Below, one piece after another: positions 53,639-62,215 of a DNA stretch of 64,000 nucleotides; the stretch's first letter is position 1, and every line of letters begins with the position of its first letter. Position numbers and translations under genes: made by a program. The notes beneath the pieces are model-generated. The model was given only the letters and a program-made list of their open reading frames with translations. It did no database searches and had not been told where the DNA came from. The stretch comes from Ferrovibrio sp035304305 (GTDB taxonomy: Bacteria > Pseudomonadota > Alphaproteobacteria > Ferrovibrionales > Ferrovibrionaceae), in contig NZ_DATGQG010000054.1 of assembly GCF_035304305.1 (NCBI RefSeq), forward strand, positions 1-64,000. The letters are read 5' to 3'.

Positions 53639-54631
53639 ATGCCCACGCCGAAGAAGCGCCCCCTGGTCATCGTGACCCGCAAGCTGCCGGATCCGATCGA
53701 GACCCGGATGATGGAGCTGTTCGACACCCGCCTGAACGTGGCGGACCAGCCGATGACTCAGGCCGAGCTGATCGAGGCGGTGAAGGTAGCCGATGTGCTG
53801 GTCCCGACCATTACCGACCGGATCGACGGCGCCGTCCTTGCCCATGCCGGCCCGAATTTCCGCCTGATCGCCAATTTCGGCACCGGCGTCGACCATATCG
53901 ACCTCGCCGCCGCCCGCCAGCGCGGGATCACCGTGACCAACACGCCCGGCGTGCTGACCGAAGACACCGCGGACATGACCATGGCGCTGCTGCTGGCGCT
54001 GCCACGCCGTCTGGTCGAGGGCGCCGTGGCGCTGCAGAGCGGCAAGTGGGACGGCTGGTCGCCGACCTGGATGCTGGGCCACCGCCTCGGCGGCAAGCGG
54101 CTCGGCATCATCGGCATGGGCCGCATCGGCCAGGCCGTGGCGCGCCGCGCGCGGGCCTTCGGCCTCTCGATCCACTACCATAACCGCAAGCGGGTCCACG
54201 AAAGCATCGAGCAGGAGCTGGAGGCGACCTACTGGGAAAGCCTCGACCAGATGCTGGCCCGCATGGACATCATCTCGATCCACTGCCCGCATACGCCGGC
54301 CACTTTCCACCTGCTGTCCGCCCGCCGCCTCGACCTGCTGCGGCCGCACGCCTACATCGTCAACACCGCGCGCGGCGAGGTGATCGACGAGAATGCGCTG
54401 GTCCGCAAGCTGCGCAAGGGCGACATTGCCGGCGCGGCGCTGGACGTCTTCGAGCATGAGCCGGCCGTGAACCCGAAGCTGCTCGAGCTGGACAACGTGG
54501 TGCTGCTGCCGCACATGGGCTCGGCGACGATCGAGGGCCGCAACGACATGGGCGAGAAGGTGATCATCAATATCAAGACCTTCGCCGACGGCCATGCTCC
54601 GCCCGACCGGGTCATCGCCGGTCTGCTCTGA
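53639..54631 (+). CDS. D-2-hydroxyacid dehydrogenase (glyoxylate/hydroxypyruvate reductase type)
   Basis: A 330-residue NAD(P)-dependent reductase. The catalytic Arg245 (VNTARGEVID), Glu274 and His292 (LLPHMGSAT) are all present. The dinucleotide fold begins GMGRIG at 159-164, after GTGVDHIDLAAARQRG. Members reduce glyoxylate or hydroxypyruvate; the sequence does not say which. A strong terminator ends the transcript. Confidence 0.9.
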   Translation: MPTPKKRPLVIVTRKLPDPIETRMMELFDTRLNVADQPMTQAELIEAVKVADVLVPTITDRIDGAVLAHAGPNFRLIANFGTGVDHIDLAAARQRGITVTNTPGVLTEDTADMTMALLLALPRRLVEGAVALQSGKWDGWSPTWMLGHRLGGKRLGIIGMGRIGQAVARRARAFGLSIHYHNRKRVHESIEQELEATYWESLDQMLARMDIISIHCPHTPATFHLLSARRLDLLRPHAYIVNTARGEVIDENALVRKLRKGDIAGAALDVFEHEPAVNPKLLELDNVVLLPHMGSATIEGRNDMGEKVIINIKTFADGHAPPDRVIAGLL

Positions 54632-54637
54632 ACCGGG

Positions 54638-54663
54638 ACGGCGCCTTCGGGCGCCGTTTTTTT
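54638..54663 (+). terminator. Strong intrinsic terminator
   Basis: A perfect 8-bp stem ACGGCGCC/GGCGCCGT with a TTCG tetraloop (54638-54657) is followed by six T residues. It ends the dehydrogenase transcript, seven bases after its stop codon. Confidence 0.93.
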
Positions 54664-54704
54664 GTTCCACAGACCATGGCTCGCCTGTAAGAATCTTCCC
54701 CGCC

Positions 54705-55625
54705 ATGCCACCGACCTACGCCACCTGCCCGCCGAATCTGGGTGAACTGCTCGAATCGCATGGCCGCTACGTGCAGTCGCTGGGCAGTTCGGTGCGGATC
54801 GGCCGGCGGCTGATGCTGGAAAAGACCGATTTCGACGCCGTGCAGCTGCGGCGGCGCAACCTGCACCGGGCCGCCCTGCCCTTCTGCCGCCTGTCCTGTT
54901 CGGATTTACGCGAAAGCATCTTCACGGAAGCCGAGCTGCCGGGCTGCGACCTGACCGCCGCGGACCTGACGGACGCCAATTTCAGCAAGGCCGATCTGCG
55001 GGGCGCCGATCTCAGCCGCGCCGTGCTGACCAATACCTGCCTGAACGAAGCGCAGCTCGGGCCCTATGAGGCCGGAGGCAGCGGCATGACGACGCGGCTG
55101 CATGCCGCCAGCATGAAGGGCGCCTCCTTCGTCGGCGCCATCCTCAGGGAGGCGAGTTTCGACCACGCCAACCTGCAGGATGCCAGCTTCGCCTATGCCC
55201 GGCTGGAAAATGTCAGCTTCGCGGGCGCCGATCTGCGGGGCGCGGATTTCGCCCTCGCCGATCTCGGGCAGGGCATGGGCGAGGCGATCCTCGCCGCCGG
55301 CGGCAAGCTGGCCACGCCCATGGAGCCGGCCGAACTGCAAACGATTCTTGCCGAGCACCAGCAATGGGTGACCAGTGACGGCAGGCAGGGCCGGCGCGCC
55401 GTGCTGCGCGGCTGCAACCTCGCCGACGCAGTGCTGGCCCGTGCGAATCTCAGCGGCGCCGATCTGAGCGAAGCCAATCTTTCCGGCGCCGACCTGACAG
55501 GCGCCATGCTGATCTGCACCGACCTGCGCGGTGCCAACCTGCTGCGCATCAACGCCACCGACACCGATTTCCGCGGCGCCATGCTGGACGGCAGCTTCGG
55601 CTTCACGCCACTGGTGAGCGCGTAA
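54705..55625 (+). CDS. Pentapeptide-repeat protein
   Basis: A 306-residue protein built largely of A(D/N)LXX pentapeptide repeats, which fold as a right-handed quadrilateral beta helix. Repeats run in two blocks: about residues 75-120 and 145-190, then about 245-300, divided by a helical spacer (GEAILAAGGKLATPMEPAELQ) near 200-235. Such proteins can mimic DNA or bind partners, but no function can be given. The start is ATG 54705. It converges on smc, three bases from its end. Confidence 0.85.
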   Translation: MPPTYATCPPNLGELLESHGRYVQSLGSSVRIGRRLMLEKTDFDAVQLRRRNLHRAALPFCRLSCSDLRESIFTEAELPGCDLTAADLTDANFSKADLRGADLSRAVLTNTCLNEAQLGPYEAGGSGMTTRLHAASMKGASFVGAILREASFDHANLQDASFAYARLENVSFAGADLRGADFALADLGQGMGEAILAAGGKLATPMEPAELQTILAEHQQWVTSDGRQGRRAVLRGCNLADAVLARANLSGADLSEANLSGADLTGAMLICTDLRGANLLRINATDTDFRGAMLDGSFGFTPLVSA

Positions 55626-55628
55626 GAC

Positions 55629-58600
55629 CTACGCCGTCGCCTTCATCGCTTCCGCCGCGGCGAGGTCGACCGAAACCAGGGTCGAGACGCCGCGTTCGGC
55701 CATGGTGACGCCGAACAGGCGATCCATGCGCGCCATGGTGATCGGATGGTGGGTGACCACGATGAAGCGGGTACCCTCGCCGATATCGGAGGTCTGGCGC
55801 GCCATGGCTTCCATGAGGTTGCAGAGCCGCTCGACGTTGGAATCGTCCAGAGGGGCGTCCACCTCGTCCAGCACGCAGATCGGCGCCGGGTTGGTGAGGA
55901 AGACCGCGAAGAGCAGCGACAGCGCCGTCAGCGCCTGCTCGCCGCCCGAAAGCAGCGACATCAGCTGCAGCCGCTTGCCCGGCGGCGAGGCATAGATCTC
56001 GAGGCCGGCCTGCAGCGGGTCGTCGGATTCCACCAGCTGCAGATGGGCGCGGCCACCGCCGAAGACCTCGACGAACAGCTTCTGGAAATGTCCGTCCACC
56101 TTCTGGAAGGCTTCCAGCAGGCGCTCGCGGCCTTCCTTGTTCAGCGACGTGATGCCCTGGCGCAGCTTGTCGATGGCGGTGACCAGATCGGTCTGCTCGG
56201 TCTGCAGCGAGGTGAGCTTCTCCTCCACCTCATTGGCTTCCAGCTCGGCGCGCAGGTTCACCGGCCCCATATTGTCGCGTTCCTTGCGGAGCCGCTCGAG
56301 CCGGTTCTCCACGACGGAGAGTTCGGGGAATTCCTCGTCCTCGCCGACCTCGCCCGCCTTCAGCACGTTCTCCAGCGTGCAGTCCAGCGCCTCGCGCACC
56401 CGGATCGCCAGCTCGTCCATGCTGACCTTCTGGTGCTCGAGATCGGATTCGGCGCGCACGCGCGCTTCGCGGGCGGCGCCGAGCAGCTGCTCGATCTCGC
56501 GGGCGGTCTTGGCAGCCAGCTGCTGCGCGGCTTCCGCATTCGCCAGATGGTCGGCGGCTTCCTTGCGCGCGGCCTCGGCGGCCTCGATCTGCTCCAGCAG
56601 CGCCTGCCGGCGGCCTTCCAGTTCTCGCGGAATCTGCTCCAGCTTCTCCAGCTCCGCCGTCGCCTCGGCCTGGCGCGCGCCGAGCTGCTCCAGCTGCTGG
56701 CCGGCGCTTTCATTGCGGGCCCGGGCGGCGCGCTGCTCGATGACGATGGCTTCCAGGCGGCGGGCGCGCGCCTGGGCATCGAGGCGCAGCTGCTCCAGCG
56801 CGGCGCGGCGTTCGACCAGCACCTGCCGCAGCGCGTTGACCTCGTCGCGCACCATGGCGATCAGCTGGCGCACCTCGTCTTCCGCCGGCATGGCGGCGAG
56901 CGCCGCTTCCTCGGCAGCGCGGGCCTGTTCGGCCTCGGCAATCTCAAGCTCGGTCTGCTGCTTCTGCTCGGCCAGCGTGGCCAGACGCGACTGGCGCTCG
57001 GCCTCGCGGCGCACCATCTCGGCCTGGCGGTCGCGCGCCTCGCCCAGTTCGCGATCGGCGCGGGCGATATCCTGGTTGGCGCGTTCGCGGGCGGCATTGC
57101 GCTCGCGCTCGGCCGCCGCGATCGCCTGGGTGGCATGTTCGCGGGCGGTGTTGCGCTCGCGCTCGGCCGCGGCAACGCCCTGGTTCGCCCGGTCGCGCGC
57201 CGCCTGGCGTTCGCGCTCGGCATCGGCAACGACACGGCCCGCCTGCTCGCGTGCCTCGGCGGCGGCACGCTCGGCTGCCTGCACGACCGCGCTGGCGGCG
57301 CTGCGGGCTTCGGCGCGGTTCTGCTCGGCGGTTTCCACCACGGCGGCGGCCTGCCGGCGGGCGGCATTGCGCTCTTCCTCCGCGGCAGCCACGGCCTGGC
57401 GCGCGGCGCGCTCGGCCATCGCGGCCTCTTCGGTCGCCTGACGCGCGGCCTCGTAGGCGCGCTGGGCATCGGCAAGGCGGCCTTCCAGTTCGCGCAGCTC
57501 CTCGCGCAGATCGGCAAGGCGATTGCGCTGCTCCAGCTTCACCGAAGCGGAGGTCGGCGCGCCGGCCTTCACGGTGAAGCCGTCCCAGCGCCACAGCGCG
57601 CCGGAGCGGGTCACCAGCCGCTGGCCCAGCTTCAGGTCGGCACGCAGCCGCGCGCCGTCCACATCGTCGGCCACGACGCCGATCTGGCTCAGGCGGCGCT
57701 GCAGGGCGGCGGCGCCGGTGACGTATTTCGACAGCGGCTCGGCGCCGAAGGGCAGCGCCGGCGGATCCGACAGCGGCGGCAGCGCATCCCAGTGCATCGG
57801 CGCGTTGCGATCGGTCGCGGCATTCAGCTCGTCGGCCAGAGCGGCGCCCAGCGCCTTCTCATAGCCCGGCTCGACGGTGACCTGGTCGATCAGCGGCGGG
57901 AAGAGATTGCTTTCATCCAGCTTGAGCAGCTTGGTGAGGCCGGCTTCCTCGGCCTTCAGACGGGTCAGCTCGCCCTGCAGGCCCTGCCAGGCATCGCGCG
58001 CCTGCTGCTCGTCCTGCTGCTTGGCGGCGCGGGCGGCCTCGGCCGCTTCGACGCCGCTGCGGGCCGCCGCGATCTTCTCCGCATGCTCGGCCTCGACGGC
58101 ATTCAGCCCGGCGCGGGCCGCCTCAATCTTCTGCGCATGCTCGGCCTCGACGGCATTCAGGCCGCCGCGCGCCTGCTCGATCTTCTGCTCATGCTCGGCG
58201 CCGACCTGCGCCAGCGCCGCGCGGGCGGCTTCGATCTTCTGCGCATGTTCGGCCTCGACCGCCTCCAGCGCGGCACGGGCCGCCTCGATCAGCCGCGCCT
58301 GTTCGGCCTCGACCGCTTCGTAAGCCTGGCGCGCGGCCTCGATCTTCTGCGCATGCTCGGCTTCCACGGCATCCAGGGCCTGCCGCGCGGTTTCCACGGC
58401 GGCCTGCCGCGCCTCCACCTCGGCATTGGCGGTTTCGGCTTCCATCAGAGCCTCGGTCTGCGCCTGCAGCCGCTGCTCTTCAGCCGACAGTTCCTCCAGT
58501 CGCGCCCGCAGGCGCTCCAGACGGCGGCCGGCATCCTCGATGGCCTGGCGCAGACGGGCCCGCTGGGCCTGCTCTTCCGCCGCGCGGTCGGTCAGGCGAT

Positions 58601-59753
58601 CCAGCTCGGCCTGGCGTTCGTCCACCTTGCCCTGCGCCTCGCTGACAGCGGTTTCGGCGGCGGCCTGCGCCTCGGCCTCGCCGGCCCGCAAAGCTTCCAG
58701 CTGTTCGGCCTCGGCGGCCAGACGCGCGATGGTCTCCTCGGCATCCTGCGCCAAGGCGCTTTCGCGCTCGGCATCCGCCGCGATCTGCGCCAGCCGCGCG
58801 CGTACCTGCTCGGCGGCTTCCTGGGCACGGGCGGATTCCGCATCCAGGCCCTCGCGCGCAACGGTAAGGCGATGCAGCCTGGCACCGGCCTCTGCCTCGT
58901 TCTGCCGCAGCGGCGGCAGCGCCTCTGCGGCGATGCGCTCGGCGTCATGGGCTTCCGAGACCTGCAGGGTGCGGTCGGCAACCTCGCGCTCGGCCGCATG
59001 CAGGGCCTGCTCGGCATCGGCCAGCGCCTGGCGCAGGGCCTCATGCTTGAGGTGATACAGCATCGCCTCGGTCTTACGGATCTGGCCGGCGATGTTGCGG
59101 TAGCGGCTGGCCTGACGCGCCTGGCGTTTCAGCGACTGCAGCTGGTTGTCGAGCTGGCCGATGACGTCGACCACGCGCTCCAGATTCTGTTCGGCCGCCT
59201 TCAGGCGCAGTTCCGCCTCATGCCTGCGCGAATGTAGGCCCGAAATGCCGGCCGCCTCTTCCAGCAGCATGCGGCGGTCGGTCGGCTTGGCATTGATGAT
59301 GGCGCCGACGCGGCCCTGGCTGACCATGGCCGGCGAATTGGCGCCGGAGGCGAGGTCGGCGAACAGCAGCTGCACGTCGCGCATGCGCACGTCGTTGCCG
59401 TTGATGGTGTAGTCGGAGCCCTTCTCGCGCTCGATCTTGCGGGTGATCTCCAGCGTGTCCTGGTCGTTGAAGGCCGCGGGCGCGGTCCGCGACTTGTTGT
59501 CCAGGGTGAGCGTCACCTCGGCGATATTGCGGGCCGGCCGCGTGGCCGTGCCCGCAAAGATCATGTCGTCCATCCCCGAGCCGCGCATGCGCTTGGCGGA
59601 ATTCTCGCCCATGACCCAGCGCAGGGCTTCCACCAGGTTCGACTTGCCGCAGCCATTCGGGCCGACAATCCCCGTCAGGCCGGGATGGATGATGAAATCC
59701 GTCGGCTCGACGAAGGACTTGAAACCGGACAGGCGCAACTTGGTGAACTGCAC
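55629..59753 (-). CDS. smc: Chromosome segregation SMC protein with extended coiled-coil arms
   Basis: An ATPase that folds and segregates the chromosome with ScpA and ScpB (not in the window). The protein has 1374 residues, about 200 more than usual. The N-terminal head has Walker A GPNGCGKSN (31-39). The hinge lies at about 617-734. The C-terminal head has the signature LLSGGEQALTALSLLFA (about 1267) and Walker B CVLDEVDAPLDD (about 1293). The extra length sits in the coiled coil: seven 18-residue units at 445-570 before the hinge and seven at 787-912 after it. No frameshift is seen. It is downstream of dsbA and dciA genes. Confidence 0.95.
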   Translation of the reverse strand: MQFTKLRLSGFKSFVEPTDFIIHPGLTGIVGPNGCGKSNLVEALRWVMGENSAKRMRGSGMDDMIFAGTATRPARNIAEVTLTLDNKSRTAPAAFNDQDTLEITRKIEREKGSDYTINGNDVRMRDVQLLFADLASGANSPAMVSQGRVGAIINAKPTDRRMLLEEAAGISGLHSRRHEAELRLKAAEQNLERVVDVIGQLDNQLQSLKRQARQASRYRNIAGQIRKTEAMLYHLKHEALRQALADAEQALHAAEREVADRTLQVSEAHDAERIAAEALPPLRQNEAEAGARLHRLTVAREGLDAESARAQEAAEQVRARLAQIAADAERESALAQDAEETIARLAAEAEQLEALRAGEAEAQAAAETAVSEAQGKVDERQAELDRLTDRAAEEQAQRARLRQAIEDAGRRLERLRARLEELSAEEQRLQAQTEALMEAETANAEVEARQAAVETARQALDAVEAEHAQKIEAARQAYEAVEAEQARLIEAARAALEAVEAEHAQKIEAARAALAQVGAEHEQKIEQARGGLNAVEAEHAQKIEAARAGLNAVEAEHAEKIAAARSGVEAAEAARAAKQQDEQQARDAWQGLQGELTRLKAEEAGLTKLLKLDESNLFPPLIDQVTVEPGYEKALGAALADELNAATDRNAPMHWDALPPLSDPPALPFGAEPLSKYVTGAAALQRRLSQIGVVADDVDGARLRADLKLGQRLVTRSGALWRWDGFTVKAGAPTSASVKLEQRNRLADLREELRELEGRLADAQRAYEAARQATEEAAMAERAARQAVAAAEEERNAARRQAAAVVETAEQNRAEARSAASAVVQAAERAAAEAREQAGRVVADAERERQAARDRANQGVAAAERERNTAREHATQAIAAAERERNAARERANQDIARADRELGEARDRQAEMVRREAERQSRLATLAEQKQQTELEIAEAEQARAAEEAALAAMPAEDEVRQLIAMVRDEVNALRQVLVERRAALEQLRLDAQARARRLEAIVIEQRAARARNESAGQQLEQLGARQAEATAELEKLEQIPRELEGRRQALLEQIEAAEAARKEAADHLANAEAAQQLAAKTAREIEQLLGAAREARVRAESDLEHQKVSMDELAIRVREALDCTLENVLKAGEVGEDEEFPELSVVENRLERLRKERDNMGPVNLRAELEANEVEEKLTSLQTEQTDLVTAIDKLRQGITSLNKEGRERLLEAFQKVDGHFQKLFVEVFGGGRAHLQLVESDDPLQAGLEIYASPPGKRLQLMSLLSGGEQALTALSLLFAVFLTNPAPICVLDEVDAPLDDSNVERLCNLMEAMARQTSDIGEGTRFIVVTHHPITMARMDRLFGVTMAERGVSTLVSVDLAAAEAMKATA
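57018..57395 (-). repeat. 54-bp tandem repeats, C-terminal arm of SMC (7 units)
   Basis: Seven direct units of 54 bp encode residues 787-912. The consensus unit is about VAAAERERNAARERANQ plus one residue, in phase throughout. Units 4-6 are most alike (AERERxAAR); the first three are more divergent. Confidence 0.9.
58044..58421 (-). repeat. 54-bp tandem repeats, N-terminal arm of SMC (7 units)
   Basis: Seven direct units of 54 bp encode residues 445-570. The consensus is VEAEHAQKIEAARAAL plus two residues. Units 2-7 are close to one another; unit 1 (EVEARQAAVETARQALDA) is degenerate. Total length equals that of the array in the other arm. Confidence 0.92.
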
Positions 59754-59783
59754 GGGGACTCCCTTTCTGCGACGCGGCGGCGG

Positions 59784-60398
59784 TTACTTGGCCAGCGCGT
59801 TAAGCTTCTTGCGCAACTCGTCGAGCGCGGCGGCACCCGGCTCGAGCTTGCCGTTGATGATCAGGCTCGGCGTGGAGTTGACGTTGAACTTCTGATTGCC
59901 CTCGACGCGCTGCGCCAGGATGTAGTCGCCCAGCGTCTTGTCGCTGAGGCATTTGTCGAACTGCTCGGCCGGCATGCCGCCCAGCCGGGCAATCTGCCTC
60001 AGCGCGCCGAGCGGGTCCTTCGCCGTCGCCCACTGGCGCTGCTGCGCGAACAGCACGTCGAGATAGGTGAAATACCGGTCCGGTCCGGCGCAGCGCGCCA
60101 GGATCGCGCCCGTGAAGGCCAGCTGGTCGAGCGGGAAGTCGCGGAAGATCAGCTTGGCCTTTCCGGTATCGATGAACTCCTTCTTGATCGCCGGCAGGGT
60201 GTCGGCATGGAAGGCCGCGCAATGCGGGCAGGTCAGCGAGGCGTATTCGATGATGGTGATCGGCGCATCGGCCTTCCCCAGCACCATGTCCTGCAGCCGG
60301 GGGTCGGCATCCTGGGCCTGGGCCTGAATGGTAAACAACCCGGCCGCCAGCAGGACCAGGAACGCAAGGCGGGTACGGAAACGCTGTATATATTTCAT
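59784..60398 (-). CDS. DsbA family thiol:disulfide oxidoreductase
   Basis: A periplasmic oxidoreductase of 204 residues. Residues 1-28 are a signal peptide, the active site is Cys57-Pro-His-Cys60 (ASLTCPHCAAFH), and the cis-Pro loop is VNSTPSLIING near residue 175. The family includes DsbA and the isomerase-like DsbG/DsbC-type single domains; the CPHC motif is the DsbA one. It lies between dciA (107-base gap) and smc (30-base gap), an order frequent in alphaproteobacteria. Confidence 0.9.
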   Translation of the reverse strand: MKYIQRFRTRLAFLVLLAAGLFTIQAQAQDADPRLQDMVLGKADAPITIIEYASLTCPHCAAFHADTLPAIKKEFIDTGKAKLIFRDFPLDQLAFTGAILARCAGPDRYFTYLDVLFAQQRQWATAKDPLGALRQIARLGGMPAEQFDKCLSDKTLGDYILAQRVEGNQKFNVNSTPSLIINGKLEPGAAALDELRKKLNALAK

Positions 60399-60505
60399 AA
60401 CGATACTCCGACCCCCTACATGTTGAGGGGCATTGTATGGGTGGCTCTTTCCGGCCTCAACCGGACTCTGCCGTTATCCACAAGAATCTGGCCGCCACAA
60501 GGCGT

Positions 60506-61018
60506 TCAGCGCTTCGCACCGAGAAGTGATCGCCCAAGGCTTTCAAGGGCTTGGCGCAGGGAACGGTCTTCCACGCCTCGCAGCAGCTCGGCCAGCCTGG
60601 CCTGCTCTTCCGCAGTCAGCGGCCGAGTCGCCGGACGGGGTTCCGGCGGCGACTCGGAGGGGCGCTGGATCGGCCGCTGTTTCAGCCGCAATCCGGCCAC
60701 CGCCTGATAGCCGAAATAGCCGTTCACCTTCTCGATGATCAGGGGGCTGAGATGCTGGAACTCCAGCGCGAAGGCCGGGCTGACGGCGATCTCCAGGGTC
60801 GCCCCGTGGCCGGCGCCCGCGGCATAGATCAGCCGCTCGGGCTGGGTTTCCTGCGCCAGCAGCGGCCCGGCGATGTCGCCCCAGCGCGACAGGATATCGG
60901 CCAGAGCCGCGCCGCGCTTCTTCAGCACCGGGCGCGTCAGGCGCCCGAGCGCCAGGCCGAGCGCCTTCGGGGCATTCAGCCGGCGGGCCGGATCGTGCTT
61001 TTTCGACTCTTCCGTCAT
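60506..61018 (-). CDS. DUF721 / DciA-like protein
   Basis: A 170-residue protein with the DUF721 core at about residues 20-118 (LSRWGDIAGPLLAQETQPERL, then LEIAVSPAFALEFQHLSPLIIEKVNGYFG). DUF721 includes DciA, which operates the replicative helicase in bacteria without DnaC. The C-terminal third is Pro- and Arg-rich and variable. The gene heads a minus-strand run with dsbA and smc and is divergent from mutY. Confidence 0.8.
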   Translation of the reverse strand: MTEESKKHDPARRLNAPKALGLALGRLTRPVLKKRGAALADILSRWGDIAGPLLAQETQPERLIYAAGAGHGATLEIAVSPAFALEFQHLSPLIIEKVNGYFGYQAVAGLRLKQRPIQRPSESPPEPRPATRPLTAEEQARLAELLRGVEDRSLRQALESLGRSLLGAKR

Positions 61019-61090
61019 GAAGCCAGTTTACGCCGCATCCGGCGCGGCGGCGATGCTTGCCCGCGCGGCGCGCGATGCTAGGGTCCGGCC

Positions 61091-62215
61091 ATGCTGAAAC
61101 CGCGCCGCGATTCCGCCCCCCGCCAGGATGATCTCGCGACGCCGCTGCTGGCCTGGTATGACCGGCATCACCGCAGCCTGCCCTGGCGCAGTCCGCCCGG
61201 CGCGAAGCCGATGGATCCGTACCGTGTCTGGCTCAGCGAGATCATGCTGCAGCAGACCACGGTGCCGGCGGTCATTCCCTATTTCCTGAAATTCACCGCG
61301 CGCTGGCCGCGCGTGCAGGATCTTGCCGCAGCCGAAACCGACGAGGTGACGGCAGCCTGGGCCGGGCTGGGCTATTACGCGCGCGCCCGCAACCTGCACA
61401 AATGCGCGCAGGTGGTCAGCACGCAGTTCGACGGCGTGTTTCCCGACAGCGAGGCGGAACTGCTGAAGCTGCCGGGCGTCGGCGCCTACACGGCGGCAGC
61501 CATCGCCGCCATCGCCTTCGACAAGCCGGCCGCCGTGCTGGACGGCAATATCGAACGCGTGCTGGCGCGTGTTTTCGCGGTCGAGACGCCGCTGCCGAAA
61601 GCCAAGCCTGAGCTGCGCGTGCTTGCAGCCCGAGTGACGCCGGATAACCGGCCCGGCGATTTCGCCCAGGCCATGATGGACCTCGGGGCGACGATCTGCA
61701 CGCCGCGCAATCCGGACTGCCTGCTCTGCCCGCTGGCGCAGCTCTGCGCGGGGCGCAGGCTCGGCGTTGCCGGCGAGCTGCCGCGCAAGGCGCCGAAAGC
61801 GTCACGGCCGGTGCGTCATGCCATCGCTTTCCTGCTGCAGCGCGACGATGGCGCCGTGCTGCTGCGCCGCCGGCCGCCGAAAGGTCTGCTCGGCGGCATG
61901 CTGGAAGTGCCGAGCACGCCCTGGCGCGAAGAGGCCTGGCAGAATGCCGAAGCCGCGACGCATGCGCCGGTACAGATCGACTGGCAGCCGGTGGATCTGG
62001 CCGCGGAGCATGTCTTCACCCATTTCGCGCTGAAGATCGGCGCGGTTTACGGCCGCATCGGCGCAGGCGAAGCCGCGACCGTCGACGGCATCTGGGAACA
62101 GCCGCGGGACGCCGCGCTGCCGACGGTGATGCGGAAGATGCTGGGCCTGCTGCCCCGCGACGGCCGCCCGGTCAGATCGACGAGAAATCGCCGTGGCGGC
62201 CAAGGCCGCCCTTGA
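61091..62215 (+). CDS. mutY: A/G-specific adenine DNA glycosylase
   Basis: Removes adenine paired with 8-oxoguanine. The protein has 374 residues. Catalytic Glu50 (SEIMLQQTTV) and Asp151 (VLDGNIERVLAR) and the helix-hairpin-helix LPGVGAYTAAAI are present. The 4Fe-4S ligands Cys203, Cys210, Cys213 and Cys219 match C-x6-C-x2-C-x5-C. A C-terminal NUDIX-like domain recognises 8-oxoG. The last 15 codons overlap the end of the convergent crotonase gene (44 bases). Confidence 0.95.
   Translation: MLKPRRDSAPRQDDLATPLLAWYDRHHRSLPWRSPPGAKPMDPYRVWLSEIMLQQTTVPAVIPYFLKFTARWPRVQDLAAAETDEVTAAWAGLGYYARARNLHKCAQVVSTQFDGVFPDSEAELLKLPGVGAYTAAAIAAIAFDKPAAVLDGNIERVLARVFAVETPLPKAKPELRVLAARVTPDNRPGDFAQAMMDLGATICTPRNPDCLLCPLAQLCAGRRLGVAGELPRKAPKASRPVRHAIAFLLQRDDGAVLLRRRPPKGLLGGMLEVPSTPWREEAWQNAEAATHAPVQIDWQPVDLAAEHVFTHFALKIGAVYGRIGAGEAATVDGIWEQPRDAALPTVMRKMLGLLPRDGRPVRSTRNRRGGQGRP

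Noticed and set aside
57018..58421. CRISPR-like or non-coding repeat array
   Set aside because: Units are directly adjacent with no spacers, are exact multiples of three bases, and encode the continuous SMC coiled coil.
55746..59237. A long open frame opposite smc
   Set aside because: It mirrors the repetitive smc coding sequence, and the apparent Leu/Ala repeats are the complement of the coiled-coil repeats. No start or domain evidence.
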